A stretch of DNA of 32,611 nucleotides, from the NCBI GenBank assembly GCA_035548675.1, contig DASZSJ010000025.1:1-32611 (forward strand). Direction: 5' to 3'. Shown here piece by piece: positions 14,843-21,440 of this stretch; the first letter of the stretch is position 1; the number at the start of each line of letters is the position of its first letter. Below the pieces are notes generated by a model, which saw only the letters and a program-made list of their open reading frames with translations, searched no databases and was not told the DNA's origin. This DNA comes from VRUE01 sp035548675 (GTDB lineage Bacteria > Actinomycetota > Thermoleophilia > Solirubrobacterales > 70-9). A program made the translations under genes and the position numbers.

Positions 14843-14861
14843 AACAGCCCGCACAGAGGGG

Positions 14862-14900
14862 CCGACGGGCCCGACGGGGGCCGACGGGGGCCGACGGGCC
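14862..14900. repeat. Short tandem repeat ccgacggg x4
   Basis: The octamer ccgacggg begins at 14862, 14871, 14881 and 14891, a period of 9-10 bases. The last unit is the left arm of the family 2 palindrome. It lies 20 bases after the HD-GYP stop and looks like slippage expansion of the arm. Confidence 0.8.
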
Positions 14901-14936
14901 TCAAACGTGACATAGCGACACGCTTTCGGCCCGTCG
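14890..14936. repeat. Dispersed palindromic element, family 2 copy A
   Basis: Arms cgacgggcc (14892-14900) and ggcccgtcg (14928-14936) enclose a 27-base loop that reads tcaaacgtgacata, g, then cgacacgctttc. The loop can form an inner stem cgtg/cacg. It recurs at 20712-20760 with a single loop difference, and the element is followed in both places by a cttttNggccc stretch. It sits between the HD-GYP and alcohol dehydrogenase genes. Confidence 0.85.
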
Positions 14937-14996
14937 CCCCCCTTTTCGGCCCGGCGGGTCGTCGGGTCGCTGGTGGGCGATACGGTTCCGCACACG

Positions 14997-16031
14997 ATGC
15001 GGGCGGTTACGTTTCAGGCTGCGGGGGAGGTGCGGGTCGAGGAGAAGGCCGAGCCCGTGGTGACGGCCGGTGACGAGGCGCTGGTCAGGGTCGAGGCGAG
15101 CGGCATCTGCGGCTCGGACCTGCACATCTTCCACGGCCGGGTGCCGGTCGAGCGCGGCTTCACGATCGGCCACGAGTTCGTCGGCACGGTGCTCGACGCC
15201 GGGCCCGACGTCGAGCGAGTCGCGGTCGGCGACCGCGTGCTCGGCTGCTTCCACACCGCCTGTGCGACCTGCACCTCCTGCCTGCGCGGCGACTATCACC
15301 GCTGCGAGAAGGGGCAGACCTTCGGCCACGGCGCCAAGCTCGGCGACCTGCAGGGCGCGCAGGCGGAGCAGCTGCTGGTGCCGCGGGCCAACCTGACCCT
15401 GCGCCGCGTGCCCGAGGGGATGTCGAGCGAGGTGGCGCTCTTCGCCGGCGACGTGATGGGCACCGGCTACCACGCCGTCGCCCACGCCGGCATGCGCGCC
15501 GGCGACACGGTCGCCGTCCTCGGCCTGGGGCCGGTCGGGCTCTGCGCCGTGCAGGCGGCGCTGGCCGGCGGCGCCACGAAGGTCTTCGCGATCGACTCGG
15601 TCGAGCCGCGGCTGGCGATGGCGGGGGAGTTCGGCGCGACGCCAGTCCACCTGACCGAGGAGGAGCCGAAGAAGGTGGTCCGCGCCGCCACCGAGGGGCG
15701 CGGCGTCGACGTCGTCGTCGATGCGGTCGGCGACCCCGGGCCGCTGGAGATGGCGGTCAGCCTCGCCCGCGACGCCGGCACCGTCTCGGGGATCGGCGCC
15801 TACGCCGGCCGCGGCGAGGTGCCGCTCGGCCTCGCCTGGCTGAAGGGACTCAGCCTGCGGCTCGGCCTCGCCAACGTGATCGCCCACGTCGACCGGGTCC
15901 TGGCGCTGATCGAGGCGGGCAGGCTCGACCCCTCGCCGCTCGTCACCCACCGGATGAAGCTCGACCAGGCAGCCGAGGCCTACGCGCTCTACGATCGGCG
16001 CGAGGCGCTGAAGATCGTCCTGACTCCCTGA
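14997..16031 (+). CDS. Zinc-dependent alcohol dehydrogenase (MDR superfamily)
   Basis: A protein of 344 residues from ATG 14997; an in-frame GTG at 14973 would add 8 residues. It has a GroES-like catalytic domain with the catalytic zinc region (GICGSDLHIFHG, IGHEFVGTV) and a structural zinc loop with four cysteines (CATCTSCLRGDYHRC). A Rossmann NAD(P) domain follows, with VAVLGLGPVGLCAVQAAL. It oxidises an alcohol or reduces an aldehyde; the sequence resembles the threonine/sorbitol dehydrogenase branch but the substrate is not identifiable. A TANNNT box (tacggt, 14981-14986) lies 10 bases before the ATG, so a very short leader is possible. Confidence 0.92.
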   Translation: MRAVTFQAAGEVRVEEKAEPVVTAGDEALVRVEASGICGSDLHIFHGRVPVERGFTIGHEFVGTVLDAGPDVERVAVGDRVLGCFHTACATCTSCLRGDYHRCEKGQTFGHGAKLGDLQGAQAEQLLVPRANLTLRRVPEGMSSEVALFAGDVMGTGYHAVAHAGMRAGDTVAVLGLGPVGLCAVQAALAGGATKVFAIDSVEPRLAMAGEFGATPVHLTEEEPKKVVRAATEGRGVDVVVDAVGDPGPLEMAVSLARDAGTVSGIGAYAGRGEVPLGLAWLKGLSLRLGLANVIAHVDRVLALIEAGRLDPSPLVTHRMKLDQAAEAYALYDRREALKIVLTP

Positions 16032-16070
16032 GGGCTCCCGTCGCTGCGACGCGGTGGGGCCTCCCGGCCC

Positions 16071-16095
16071 GGGCGGGTCCGGTTGCGACCCGCCC
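16071..16095. terminator. Stable hairpin after the alcohol dehydrogenase gene
   Basis: An 8-bp perfect inverted repeat, gggcgggt / acccgccc, with a 9-base loop, 40 bases after the stop codon. There is no T-tract behind it, so it would be a non-canonical terminator or an mRNA 3'-end stabiliser. Confidence 0.45.
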
Positions 16096-16109
16096 ATTGC
16101 GCCTGCCCT

Positions 16110-16115
16110 TAGAGT
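16110..16115 (+). promoter_or_regulatory. Probable -10 box (TAGAGT) for a leaderless mRNA
   Basis: TAGAGT fits TANNNT and ends 7 bases before the GTG at 16123. This supports GTG 16123 as the start and excludes the longer upstream reading. Confidence 0.55.
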
Positions 16116-16122
16116 TGAAGGC

Positions 16123-16554
16123 GTGCGGGGGGTGTTGCCAGCGGGTGTTTTGCTGATCGTCCTTGCGAGCGCCGCGGGGGCGAGCGCCTGCTCCTGCGCG
16201 CCGCAGTCGCCGGCGGAGTCGTTGCGCGAAGCCGATGGCGCGGTGGTCGGGCGGCTGGTGAGGGTCTTGCCGCAGGGGCCGCTGCGGGCGGTGTTCCGCT
16301 ACGAAGTGCGCCACGCCTACAAGGGGCGGCTGCCGGAGGTGGGGCGGATGCTCGACGTCCACAGCTCGCGACGGGGCGCTGCCTGCGCGCTGCCGCGGCG
16401 CACCGACCGTAACTACGGCCTCTTCCTCCTCCGCCGCGACGGCCGCTGGTACGGCGGCATTTGCGGCGTGGTCCCCCCGCAGCGCCTGCGCGCGGCCGCG
16501 CACCGGGGGGCGGCGGGCTCAGCTGCGCCCGTACAGTCGCTTCTTTGCGGCTAA
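16123..16554 (+). CDS. Secreted TIMP/netrin-like (NTR) domain protein
   Basis: A protein of 143 residues from GTG 16123. A signal peptide (VRGVLPAGVLLIVLASAAGA) ends just before the mature N-terminus SACSCAPQSPAESLREADGA. The N-terminal CxC and the following A..VG pattern resemble tissue-inhibitor-of-metalloprotease/NTR-like bacterial proteins, in which this Cys pair closes the fold. Further cysteines are at about residues 87 (AACALP) and 113 (GICGV), enough for two disulfides. It is likely exported; its ligand is unknown. The 3' end overlaps the convergent cyclase gene by 36 bases. The family call is moderate. Confidence 0.65.
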   Translation: MRGVLPAGVLLIVLASAAGASACSCAPQSPAESLREADGAVVGRLVRVLPQGPLRAVFRYEVRHAYKGRLPEVGRMLDVHSSRRGAACALPRRTDRNYGLFLLRRDGRWYGGICGVVPPQRLRAAAHRGAAGSAAPVQSLLCG

Positions 16555-17484
16555 CAGTCGTTCATCGGCCGTCGCGTGCAGGGCGGCCGGGTCGCTGCCT
16601 CCTTCGGCGACCCCAAAGGAGGCGCCCAGGGAGCCGTCCGACATGCCGATGTGGCGGATCTGCTCGCAGAGGCGGACGGCGGCCCCTTCGGCGTCCTCGC
16701 GGCAGGTCTTCGGCATCAGCAGAGCGAACTCGTCGCCGCCGATGCGGAAGCTGTCGTCGGTGAGGCGCGACTCGTCGAGCAATGCCGCCACCTGCTGCAG
16801 GGCCCGGTCCCCGGCCGGGTGGCCGAGGGTGTCGTTGATCTTCTTGAAGCCGTCGAGGTCGAGCAGGCAGAGCGAGAGCGGCCAGGCGTAGCGCGTGGCC
16901 CGGGCGATCTCGACCGGCAGGCGTTCCTCGTAGGCGCGGCGGTTGAGCAGTCCGGTGAGCGCGTCGTGGCGGCCGCCGTGCAGCTCGGCGGCGAAGCGGC
17001 TGGCGTGGGACATGTGGGCGGCGATCAGCTCGCTGAGCAGCTCGAGCGTTTCGACGTCCCCGTCATCGAAGTTGTTGGCCCCTGGCGAGTAGACCTTGAG
17101 CACCCCCACCGCCTCCTCCCCGTGGATCAGCGGCACGCAGATCATCGAGCGAGCGTTGACCCGCTCGCAGGCTTCCGAGTCGACGCGCGGGTCGCTGCGG
17201 GTGTCGTCGCAGCGCAGCACCTGCCCCTCTTCGATGCAGCGCCCAGAGAGGCTGCCCTCCATCGCGAGGCGCACGCCGAGGAAGGGGGTCGCCTCGCCGG
17301 TCGCCACCCGGTAGAGCATCTCGTCGCCGTCGGCGAGCTCGATCACGCCGCCGCTGGCGTGGGTCAGGTCCTGGGCGCGGCGGGCGAGAAGCTCCATCGT
17401 CGCATCGAGGTCGAGGTCGCTGGCGGCGATCTCGGTCTGGGTCTGGACGATCGCCCGCAGGTGCTCTCTGCTGGCCGCGCTCAT
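16519..17484 (-). CDS. GAF-GGDEF diguanylate cyclase
   Basis: A protein of 321 residues. An N-terminal GAF sensor domain spans about residues 18-155 (LARRAQDLTHASGGVIELAD, then ARSMICVPLIHGEEAVGVLK). The GGDEF domain follows (about 165-321) with LTGLLNRRAYEERL, the substrate-site region LLDLDGFKKINDTLGH, and the catalytic GGDEF at 249-253. A product-inhibition I-site RxxD (R240-D243) sits five residues before it. It makes cyclic di-GMP from two GTP and should be subject to feedback inhibition. It is cytosolic, with no membrane segment. Six bases upstream of the ATG is gatatt, a weak -10-like hexamer. Confidence 0.95.
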   Translation of the reverse strand: MSAASREHLRAIVQTQTEIAASDLDLDATMELLARRAQDLTHASGGVIELADGDEMLYRVATGEATPFLGVRLAMEGSLSGRCIEEGQVLRCDDTRSDPRVDSEACERVNARSMICVPLIHGEEAVGVLKVYSPGANNFDDGDVETLELLSELIAAHMSHASRFAAELHGGRHDALTGLLNRRAYEERLPVEIARATRYAWPLSLCLLDLDGFKKINDTLGHPAGDRALQQVAALLDESRLTDDSFRIGGDEFALLMPKTCREDAEGAAVRLCEQIRHIGMSDGSLGASFGVAEGGSDPAALHATADERLLAAKKRLYGRS

Positions 17485-17536
17485 GCGCCCAATATCGGCA
17501 GCCTCTACCGAAAACTTAGGCTTGGCGACGAACGTC

Positions 17537-18331
17537 TCAGGCAGGCGCGGCGGTGCCGGCCGGCGTCGGTTGGCGGTGCCGGCGGTAAGTCTCCTCGACC
17601 CAGCGATAGCCGGCGCGCTCCCGCAGCGAGGCGCGGAAGTCCTCCAGCCCGGCGGGCAGCGGCAGGTCGTTGGGCAGCGGGCCCTCGTCCGGCATCACGA
17701 GCGGAAAGAAGAGCGCAGCGGCGCTGAGGTCGGCGACGCCAAAGCAGTCCCCGACCAGGTACTCGCCGCCGTCGAGCTCGGCCTCGAGGCGATCGAGGGC
17801 GGCGAGGATCTTGGCCCGCGCGAGCTCGGCCGCGGCCTCGTCGCGGACGCCGAAGCGCAGGCCGGTGTAGGTGCGCGCGCAGGTGACGGCGCCGCTGCCG
17901 AGGCGGGCGACCGGCGCCGGCACGGTGCGTTCGACCAGCGCCTCGAAGCGCTCGCGGTCCCTGCCCAGCTCGTGGAAGGCGAGCAGGCGGACGTGCGGGC
18001 CCAGCTCCTCGTCGAAGAAGTCCTCCAGCGCCAGGGCGCGACGGCGCTGCTCGGGGTCAGCCGGGTAGAGCGGCGGCTCGGGGTGCCGCTGCTCGAGCGC
18101 GGCGATGATCTCGGTCGAGTCGCCGATCGCCCGCCCGTCGAGCTCGAGCACCGGGTAGGTCTGGCTGGCGCCGCGGGTGAGCAGCATCGAGGCCGGGATG
18201 TGGATGCCGGGGATCGGCACCGCGCGGCGGCGGTGCGGCACCCGCTTGTGGTCGAGCGCCCAGCGGGCCTTCTCGCTGTAGTGCGAGATCGCGATGTGCC
18301 AGAGCACGGGGCGGGGGTCGCTCGCGGCCAT
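17537..18331 (-). CDS. Glutathione S-transferase-like protein
   Basis: A protein of 264 residues. An N-terminal thioredoxin-fold GST domain spans about residues 8-90. It has the start PVLWHIAISHYSEKARWALD, the cis-proline segment QTYPVLELDG and the thiol-binding turn GDSTEIIAAL. An all-helical C-terminal domain runs to about 245 and includes YLVGDCFGVADLSAAALFFP. Actinobacteria often lack glutathione, so the natural thiol cofactor and reaction are uncertain. The gene is divergent from the carbinolamine dehydratase gene, with a gap of about 50 bases that holds a taacct box nine bases before its ATG. Confidence 0.88.
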   Translation of the reverse strand: MAASDPRPVLWHIAISHYSEKARWALDHKRVPHRRRAVPIPGIHIPASMLLTRGASQTYPVLELDGRAIGDSTEIIAALEQRHPEPPLYPADPEQRRRALALEDFFDEELGPHVRLLAFHELGRDRERFEALVERTVPAPVARLGSGAVTCARTYTGLRFGVRDEAAAELARAKILAALDRLEAELDGGEYLVGDCFGVADLSAAALFFPLVMPDEGPLPNDLPLPAGLEDFRASLRERAGYRWVEETYRRHRQPTPAGTAAPA

Positions 18332-18370
18332 GCACCGGCCAGGTTAGAGGCTGCCCCTTATGCCAGGGCG

Positions 18371-18376
18371 TACGAT
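18371..18376 (+). promoter_or_regulatory. Probable -10 box (TACGAT) for a leaderless mRNA
   Basis: TACGAT ends 6 bases before the GTG at 18383, the geometry of a leaderless start. It favours that GTG over the adjacent GTG at 18380. Confidence 0.55.
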
Positions 18377-18382
18377 GGCGTG

Positions 18383-18670
18383 GTGGCCCTGCTGAGCGCG
18401 GAGGAGATCGAGTCGAAGCTCGCCGGCCTCGACGGCTGGCAGCTCAGCGGCGACGCGATCGAGAAGCGGTTCCCCTGCGGCGACTTCGTCGGCTCGGTGA
18501 AGTTCGTCGAGAGCCTGGTCGGCCCGGCCGAGGAGATGGGCCACCACCCCGACCTCGCGATCTCCTGGGACACGGTGACGGTGACGATCTCCACCCACTC
18601 GGAGGGCGGCCTCACCGCCGCCGACTTCGAGCTGGCGGCGAGGGTCGACGCGCTATCGCCGACGAGCTGA
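18383..18670 (+). CDS. 4a-hydroxytetrahydrobiopterin dehydratase (PCD/DCoH)
   Basis: A protein of 95 residues, the usual length of pterin-4a-carbinolamine dehydratases. The N-terminus is LLSAEEIESKLAGLDGWQLS. The active-site region MGHHPDLAISWDTVTVTIST contains the family's histidines and the following W and T residues, and the C-terminus GGLTAADFELAARVD closes the fold. It dehydrates the carbinolamine form of a reduced pterin so that it can be recycled. The gene begins at GTG, apparently without a leader, and its stop overlaps the next gene as CTGA. Confidence 0.92.
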   Translation: MALLSAEEIESKLAGLDGWQLSGDAIEKRFPCGDFVGSVKFVESLVGPAEEMGHHPDLAISWDTVTVTISTHSEGGLTAADFELAARVDALSPTS

Positions 18671-19068
18671 GAATCGACTCGCGGCTGGCGATCCCGCTCG
18701 CCGAGATCGAGCTGCGCGCCAGCCGCTCCTCCGGGCCCGGTGGCCAGCACGCCAACGTCACCGCCTCGCGGGTGGAAGCGGCCTTCGACGTCGAGGCCTC
18801 GCGGGCGCTCGACCGGCGCCAGCGCGAGCTGCTGCTGGCGCGCGGCGGCGCGCTGATCACGGCCGTCTCCCAGGACGCGCGCGGCCAGGCTCGCAACCGC
18901 GAGCTGGCGCTGCGGCGGCTGGCGGAGAAGATCGCCGCCGGGCTGCGGGAGCCGGCGCGGCGGCGACCAACCCGCCCGACCCGGGCCTCGCGCGAAAAGC
19001 GGCTGGAAGAGAAGCGGCGGGCGGGCAAACGCAAGCGGGCGCGGCGACCGCCCGGCGACAGCTGGTGA
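18667..19068 (+). CDS. ArfB/YaeJ-like peptidyl-tRNA hydrolase (GGQ protein)
   Basis: A protein of 133 residues with a release-factor catalytic domain. It carries the GGQ motif in ASRSSGPGGQHANVTASRVE (about residues 20-40), which hydrolyses peptidyl-tRNA, and a basic, arginine/lysine-rich tail from about residue 95 (RRRPTRPTRASREKRLEEK) of the kind ArfB inserts into the empty mRNA channel. Its length equals ArfB (about 140). It should rescue ribosomes stalled on non-stop mRNA. No ATG, GTG or TTG exists in frame upstream for more than 200 bases, while the GGQ domain needs residues encoded before the first ATG (18772). The CTG at 18667, overlapping the upstream stop as CTGA, is therefore the best start. 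Confidence 0.82.
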   Translation: MRIDSRLAIPLAEIELRASRSSGPGGQHANVTASRVEAAFDVEASRALDRRQRELLLARGGALITAVSQDARGQARNRELALRRLAEKIAAGLREPARRRPTRPTRASREKRLEEKRRAGKRKRARRPPGDSW

Positions 19069-19099
19069 GCGGCTTCGACGATCCTGGGAGACTCGGGAC

Positions 19100-19447
19100 A
19101 TGGCGAAGCGGAAGAAGCGGCGGCCGCGGGAGAAGGTCGCGACGGTCGATTACACCGACGCCGAGGGCAACAAGCTGACCCTGCGGGAGTCGCTCAGCGC
19201 CGGCACGATCGCCAAGCTCGGCGAGGGGCCGGCGACGGCGGCGACCAGCCAGGACGACGCCTGGCGCCGCCGTTCCGAGCTGCTCTTCGAGCGCCTGACA
19301 GTGCGTTGGGAGATCGCCGGCCTGCCGCTGAGCGACCAGAAGATGCTGCTCGGCCGCTACCGGATGGCGGACCAGCTGACCCAGCAGTGGGTGCGCGAGA
19401 CGATCGACGCGCACCTGCGGCGCTATATCCCCGAGCTGGCCGGGTAA
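19100..19447 (+). CDS. Conserved-looking hypothetical protein
   Basis: A protein of 115 residues. The N-terminus is very basic (MAKRKKRRPREKVA) and is followed by a short beta-like segment (VDYTDAEGNKLTLRESL). A helical C-terminal half is rich in charged residues and tryptophan (RRRSELLFERLTVRWEIAGL, MADQLTQQWVRETIDAHLRR). There is no signal peptide or membrane segment. I do not recognise the family. It lies 31 bases after the GGQ gene and 35 bases before the VOC gene on the same strand, so it may belong to the same transcript. Codon use is like its neighbours, so it is a real gene rather than a shadow. Confidence 0.75.
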   Translation: MAKRKKRRPREKVATVDYTDAEGNKLTLRESLSAGTIAKLGEGPATAATSQDDAWRRRSELLFERLTVRWEIAGLPLSDQKMLLGRYRMADQLTQQWVRETIDAHLRRYIPELAG

Positions 19448-19482
19448 CGACCCGAAGAAGAGACGGAGACGAAAGGAGCGGC

Positions 19483-19869
19483 ATGTTTGCGAACACGAAA
19501 GCGACCAACGGCTTCGCGGTCGACGACATCGAGGCGGCGAAGCGCTTCTACGGCGAGACGCTGGGCCTCGGGATCACCGTCCTTAGCGAGGAGTTCGGCG
19601 TCGCCTCGATCGGGGCGGGCGACGGTCGCGAGACGCTGATCTACGCGAAGCCGGACTTCGTCCCCGCCACCTACACGATCCTCAACTTCGAAGTCGACGA
19701 CGTCGACGCGGCGGTCGACGGCCTGACCGAGCGCGGCGTCGAGATGGAGCGCTACGAGAGCTTCGACCAGGACGAGAAGGGCATCGCCCGCGGCAACGGT
19801 CCCAACATCGCCTGGTTCAAGGACCCTGCCGGCAACATCCTCTCGGTGCTGTCGCAGCCGCAGGGCTAG
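19483..19869 (+). CDS. VOC-family (glyoxalase/dioxygenase fold) protein
   Basis: A protein of 128 residues with two beta-alpha-beta-beta-beta repeats of the vicinal oxygen chelate fold: NGFAVDDIEAAKRFYGETLG in the first half, and LNFEVDDVDAAVDGLTERGV then IAWFKDPAGNILSVL in the second. The ending DPAGN-xL is characteristic of the superfamily. Metal ligands are not complete in the classic glyoxalase I arrangement, so the reaction is open. The ATG at 19483 has a good GGAG ribosome binding site. Its stop codon lies in a hairpin shared with the convergent SHOCT gene. Confidence 0.85.
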   Translation: MFANTKATNGFAVDDIEAAKRFYGETLGLGITVLSEEFGVASIGAGDGRETLIYAKPDFVPATYTILNFEVDDVDAAVDGLTERGVEMERYESFDQDEKGIARGNGPNIAWFKDPAGNILSVLSQPQG

Positions 19870-19889
19870 CCCAGGGAGATCCCTAGCCC
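19863..19889. terminator. Hairpin containing both stop codons of convergent genes
   Basis: The inverted repeat gggctag (19863-19869) / ctagccc (19883-19889) places the TAG stop of the VOC gene in one arm and the TAG stop of the SHOCT gene in the other. There is no T-tract. It may act weakly in both directions. Confidence 0.5.
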
Positions 19890-20164
19890 AGCAGCTTGGC
19901 CTTCTGGGCGGCGAACTCCTCCTCGGTCAGGATCCCCTGCTCCTTCAGCTCACCCAGCTGTTTCAGCTGGTCGATCGTCGATTGCTCGCCCCCGGCTGGG
20001 GCCGCTGGAGCGACCGGCGCAGCCGCGACCGGCGCCGCGGCCTGCTGCGCTTCCTCCTGCTCCGCCCAGCGTTCGCCCTGGCGGCGGGAGACGCGGTTGC
20101 TGACCGCGGTGGCGGTGCCGGCGATGACCGCGGTCCGCGCCACTCCTCGAAGTAGTCCTGGCAT
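19883..20164 (-). CDS. SHOCT-domain small protein
   Basis: A protein of 93 residues. The N-terminus is basic with a weakly hydrophobic stretch (GVARTAVIAGTATAVSNRVS), followed by an alanine/proline-rich linker (about residues 38-60). A C-terminal SHOCT module (about 63-92) carries the typical IDQLKQLGELKEQGILTEEE and FAAQKAKLL. SHOCT is a short helical module found at the ends of many proteins and thought to mediate oligomerisation. The ATG has a full AAAGGAGG site 7 bases upstream. It follows the DUF6325-like gene by 12 bases; this pairing is common in actinobacteria, and the two may act together. Confidence 0.88.
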   Translation of the reverse strand: MPGLLRGVARTAVIAGTATAVSNRVSRRQGERWAEQEEAQQAAAPVAAAPVAPAAPAGGEQSTIDQLKQLGELKEQGILTEEEFAAQKAKLLG

Positions 20165-20176
20165 TGACGGCCTCCT

Positions 20177-20596
20177 TTACTCGGCAGCCTCGGCCGCGTC
20201 GAGGGCGGCGAGGAGGTCTTGGACGGGGATGCGGCCGCTGGCGACGAGCTCGCCGCCGGAGCGGCGCAGGGCGGCGGCGAACGGGGCGGCCCAGCGGTTC
20301 TCGTAGACGAGCAGGGCGGCGGAGGTGCCCGCCTCGAGCGCGTTGCCGGCCTCGCCGATGTCCTCGTCGGAGAGCAGGCCCGAGGCGGCGCCCTCGAAGG
20401 CGCCGAAGGCTTCCGCGGCCTCGCCGAGGTCGGAGACCTCGAGCGCCGCGACCGCGCCATCCTCCCCCTTGGCGATGAAGGCGAGGTCGATGATGCGGAT
20501 CAGGCCGCGGTCGACCAGGTCGATCATGTGCGGCACGGCCTCGCCGGTCGGCTGGCGATCCCGCCACTCGATCAACAGGTAGTCGATCGGCCCCAT
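20177..20596 (-). CDS. DUF6325-like (DUF1269-related) protein
   Basis: A protein of 139 residues from ATG 20596, which has GAGGGG nine bases upstream; an in-frame TTG at 20620 is less likely. It has a ferredoxin-like first part (MGPIDYLLIEWRDRQPTGEA, then HMIDLVDRGLIRIIDLAFIA with KGEDGAVAALEVSDL), an acidic glycine/alanine-rich middle (LSDEDIGEAGNALEAGTSAA) and a second strand segment with LLVYENRWAAPFAAALRRSGGE. The function of the family is unknown. It is encoded immediately upstream of the SHOCT protein in one operon. Cytosolic or membrane-peripheral location is likely. The DUF number is given from memory of the family and should be read as approximate. Confidence 0.8.
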   Translation of the reverse strand: MGPIDYLLIEWRDRQPTGEAVPHMIDLVDRGLIRIIDLAFIAKGEDGAVAALEVSDLGEAAEAFGAFEGAASGLLSDEDIGEAGNALEAGTSAALLVYENRWAAPFAAALRRSGGELVASGRIPVQDLLAALDAAEAAE

Positions 20597-20711
20597 CTCG
20601 TTCAACCCCTCGCCGCTCAAGCCAGCCCCTTTCGCTCCACGATTTCGGTTCCGATCGAACCGGCACCAGGACGATATCGCCCGAGCACCGACCGGCCTCC
20701 AACCCCAGACG

Positions 20712-20760
20712 GCCGACGGGCCTCAAACGTGACATATCGACACGCTTTCGGCCCGTCGGC
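20712..20760. repeat. Dispersed palindromic element, family 2 copy B
   Basis: Perfect 11-bp arms gccgacgggcc (20712-20722) and ggcccgtcggc (20750-20760) around a 27-base loop that differs from copy A at one position (t instead of g). It lies between the end of the MBL gene and the start of the DUF6325-like gene, about 15 bases past the MBL stop. The bases 20621-20711 before it hold nothing else that I can recognise. Confidence 0.88.
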
Positions 20761-20774
20761 GGCCTTTTGGGCCC

Positions 20775-21440
20775 TTAAGGGGTGGCGGGGACGATGGCGG
20801 TGGGGGTGGCGTCGCTTGGGAGGTCGGCGGTGTCGAAGCTCGGCGCGTCGAGGCGGGCTGCTTGCGGCATCTGGGCGACGAAGTCCTCCTCCGTCTCGAG
20901 GAAGTCGACGCGGTGGGTGCGGTAGTGCATCGGCACGACCCAGCGCGCGGCGAGGCGGGAGGCGATCGCGGCGGCGCCGGCAGCGCCGATGGTCGGCCCA
21001 CCGCCGACCGGGAGGAAGAGCAGGTCGGCGGCGCCGATCGCGTCCGCCTGCTCGGGGCGCAGCTCGCGCTGGCCGAAGTCGCCGAAGTGGGCGACGCGCA
21101 GGCCGTCGAGCGCGAAGGCGAAGATCGTGTTGGGCCCGCGCTCGGTGCCGGCGCTCTCGTCGTGCTCGGAGGCGACGGCGAGCAGCTCGCCGATCGGCGA
21201 GGAGAGCCGACCGGCGGTCGAGCGCAGCACGGCCGGAGCGCCGCCGACGGCCTCGACCCCGTTGTGGTCGAGGTGCTCGTGGGTGACGAGCACCAGGTCG
21301 GCGCTCTCGATCGCGATCGGCGGGTACTCGAAGCGCCGCCGCCCCGCCAGCGAGGTCATGTCGCCGAAGGGGTCGATTACGACCGTCGCCTCCGGCGCGG
21401 TCAGGGTGAAGGCGGACTGTCCGTGCCACTCAACGCGCAT
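20775..21440 (-). CDS. MBL-fold metal-dependent hydrolase (UlaG-like)
   Basis: A protein of 221 residues from ATG 21440. It has the metallo-beta-lactamase fold: an N-terminal strand pair MRVEWHGQSAFTLTAPEATV ending in VIDPFGD, the metal motif THEHLDHNGVEAV (HxHxDH-like), and later strands with VAHFGDFGQ, LLFLPVGGG and the histidine in WVVPMHYRTHRVD. This small-size subgroup resembles UlaG/YtkL-type hydrolases that act on phosphorylated or lactone substrates. The true substrate is unknown. The ATG lies 11 bases inside the end of the upstream MFS gene, so the two form one operon. Confidence 0.88.
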   Translation of the reverse strand: MRVEWHGQSAFTLTAPEATVVIDPFGDMTSLAGRRRFEYPPIAIESADLVLVTHEHLDHNGVEAVGGAPAVLRSTAGRLSSPIGELLAVASEHDESAGTERGPNTIFAFALDGLRVAHFGDFGQRELRPEQADAIGAADLLFLPVGGGPTIGAAGAAAIASRLAARWVVPMHYRTHRVDFLETEEDFVAQMPQAARLDAPSFDTADLPSDATPTAIVPATP

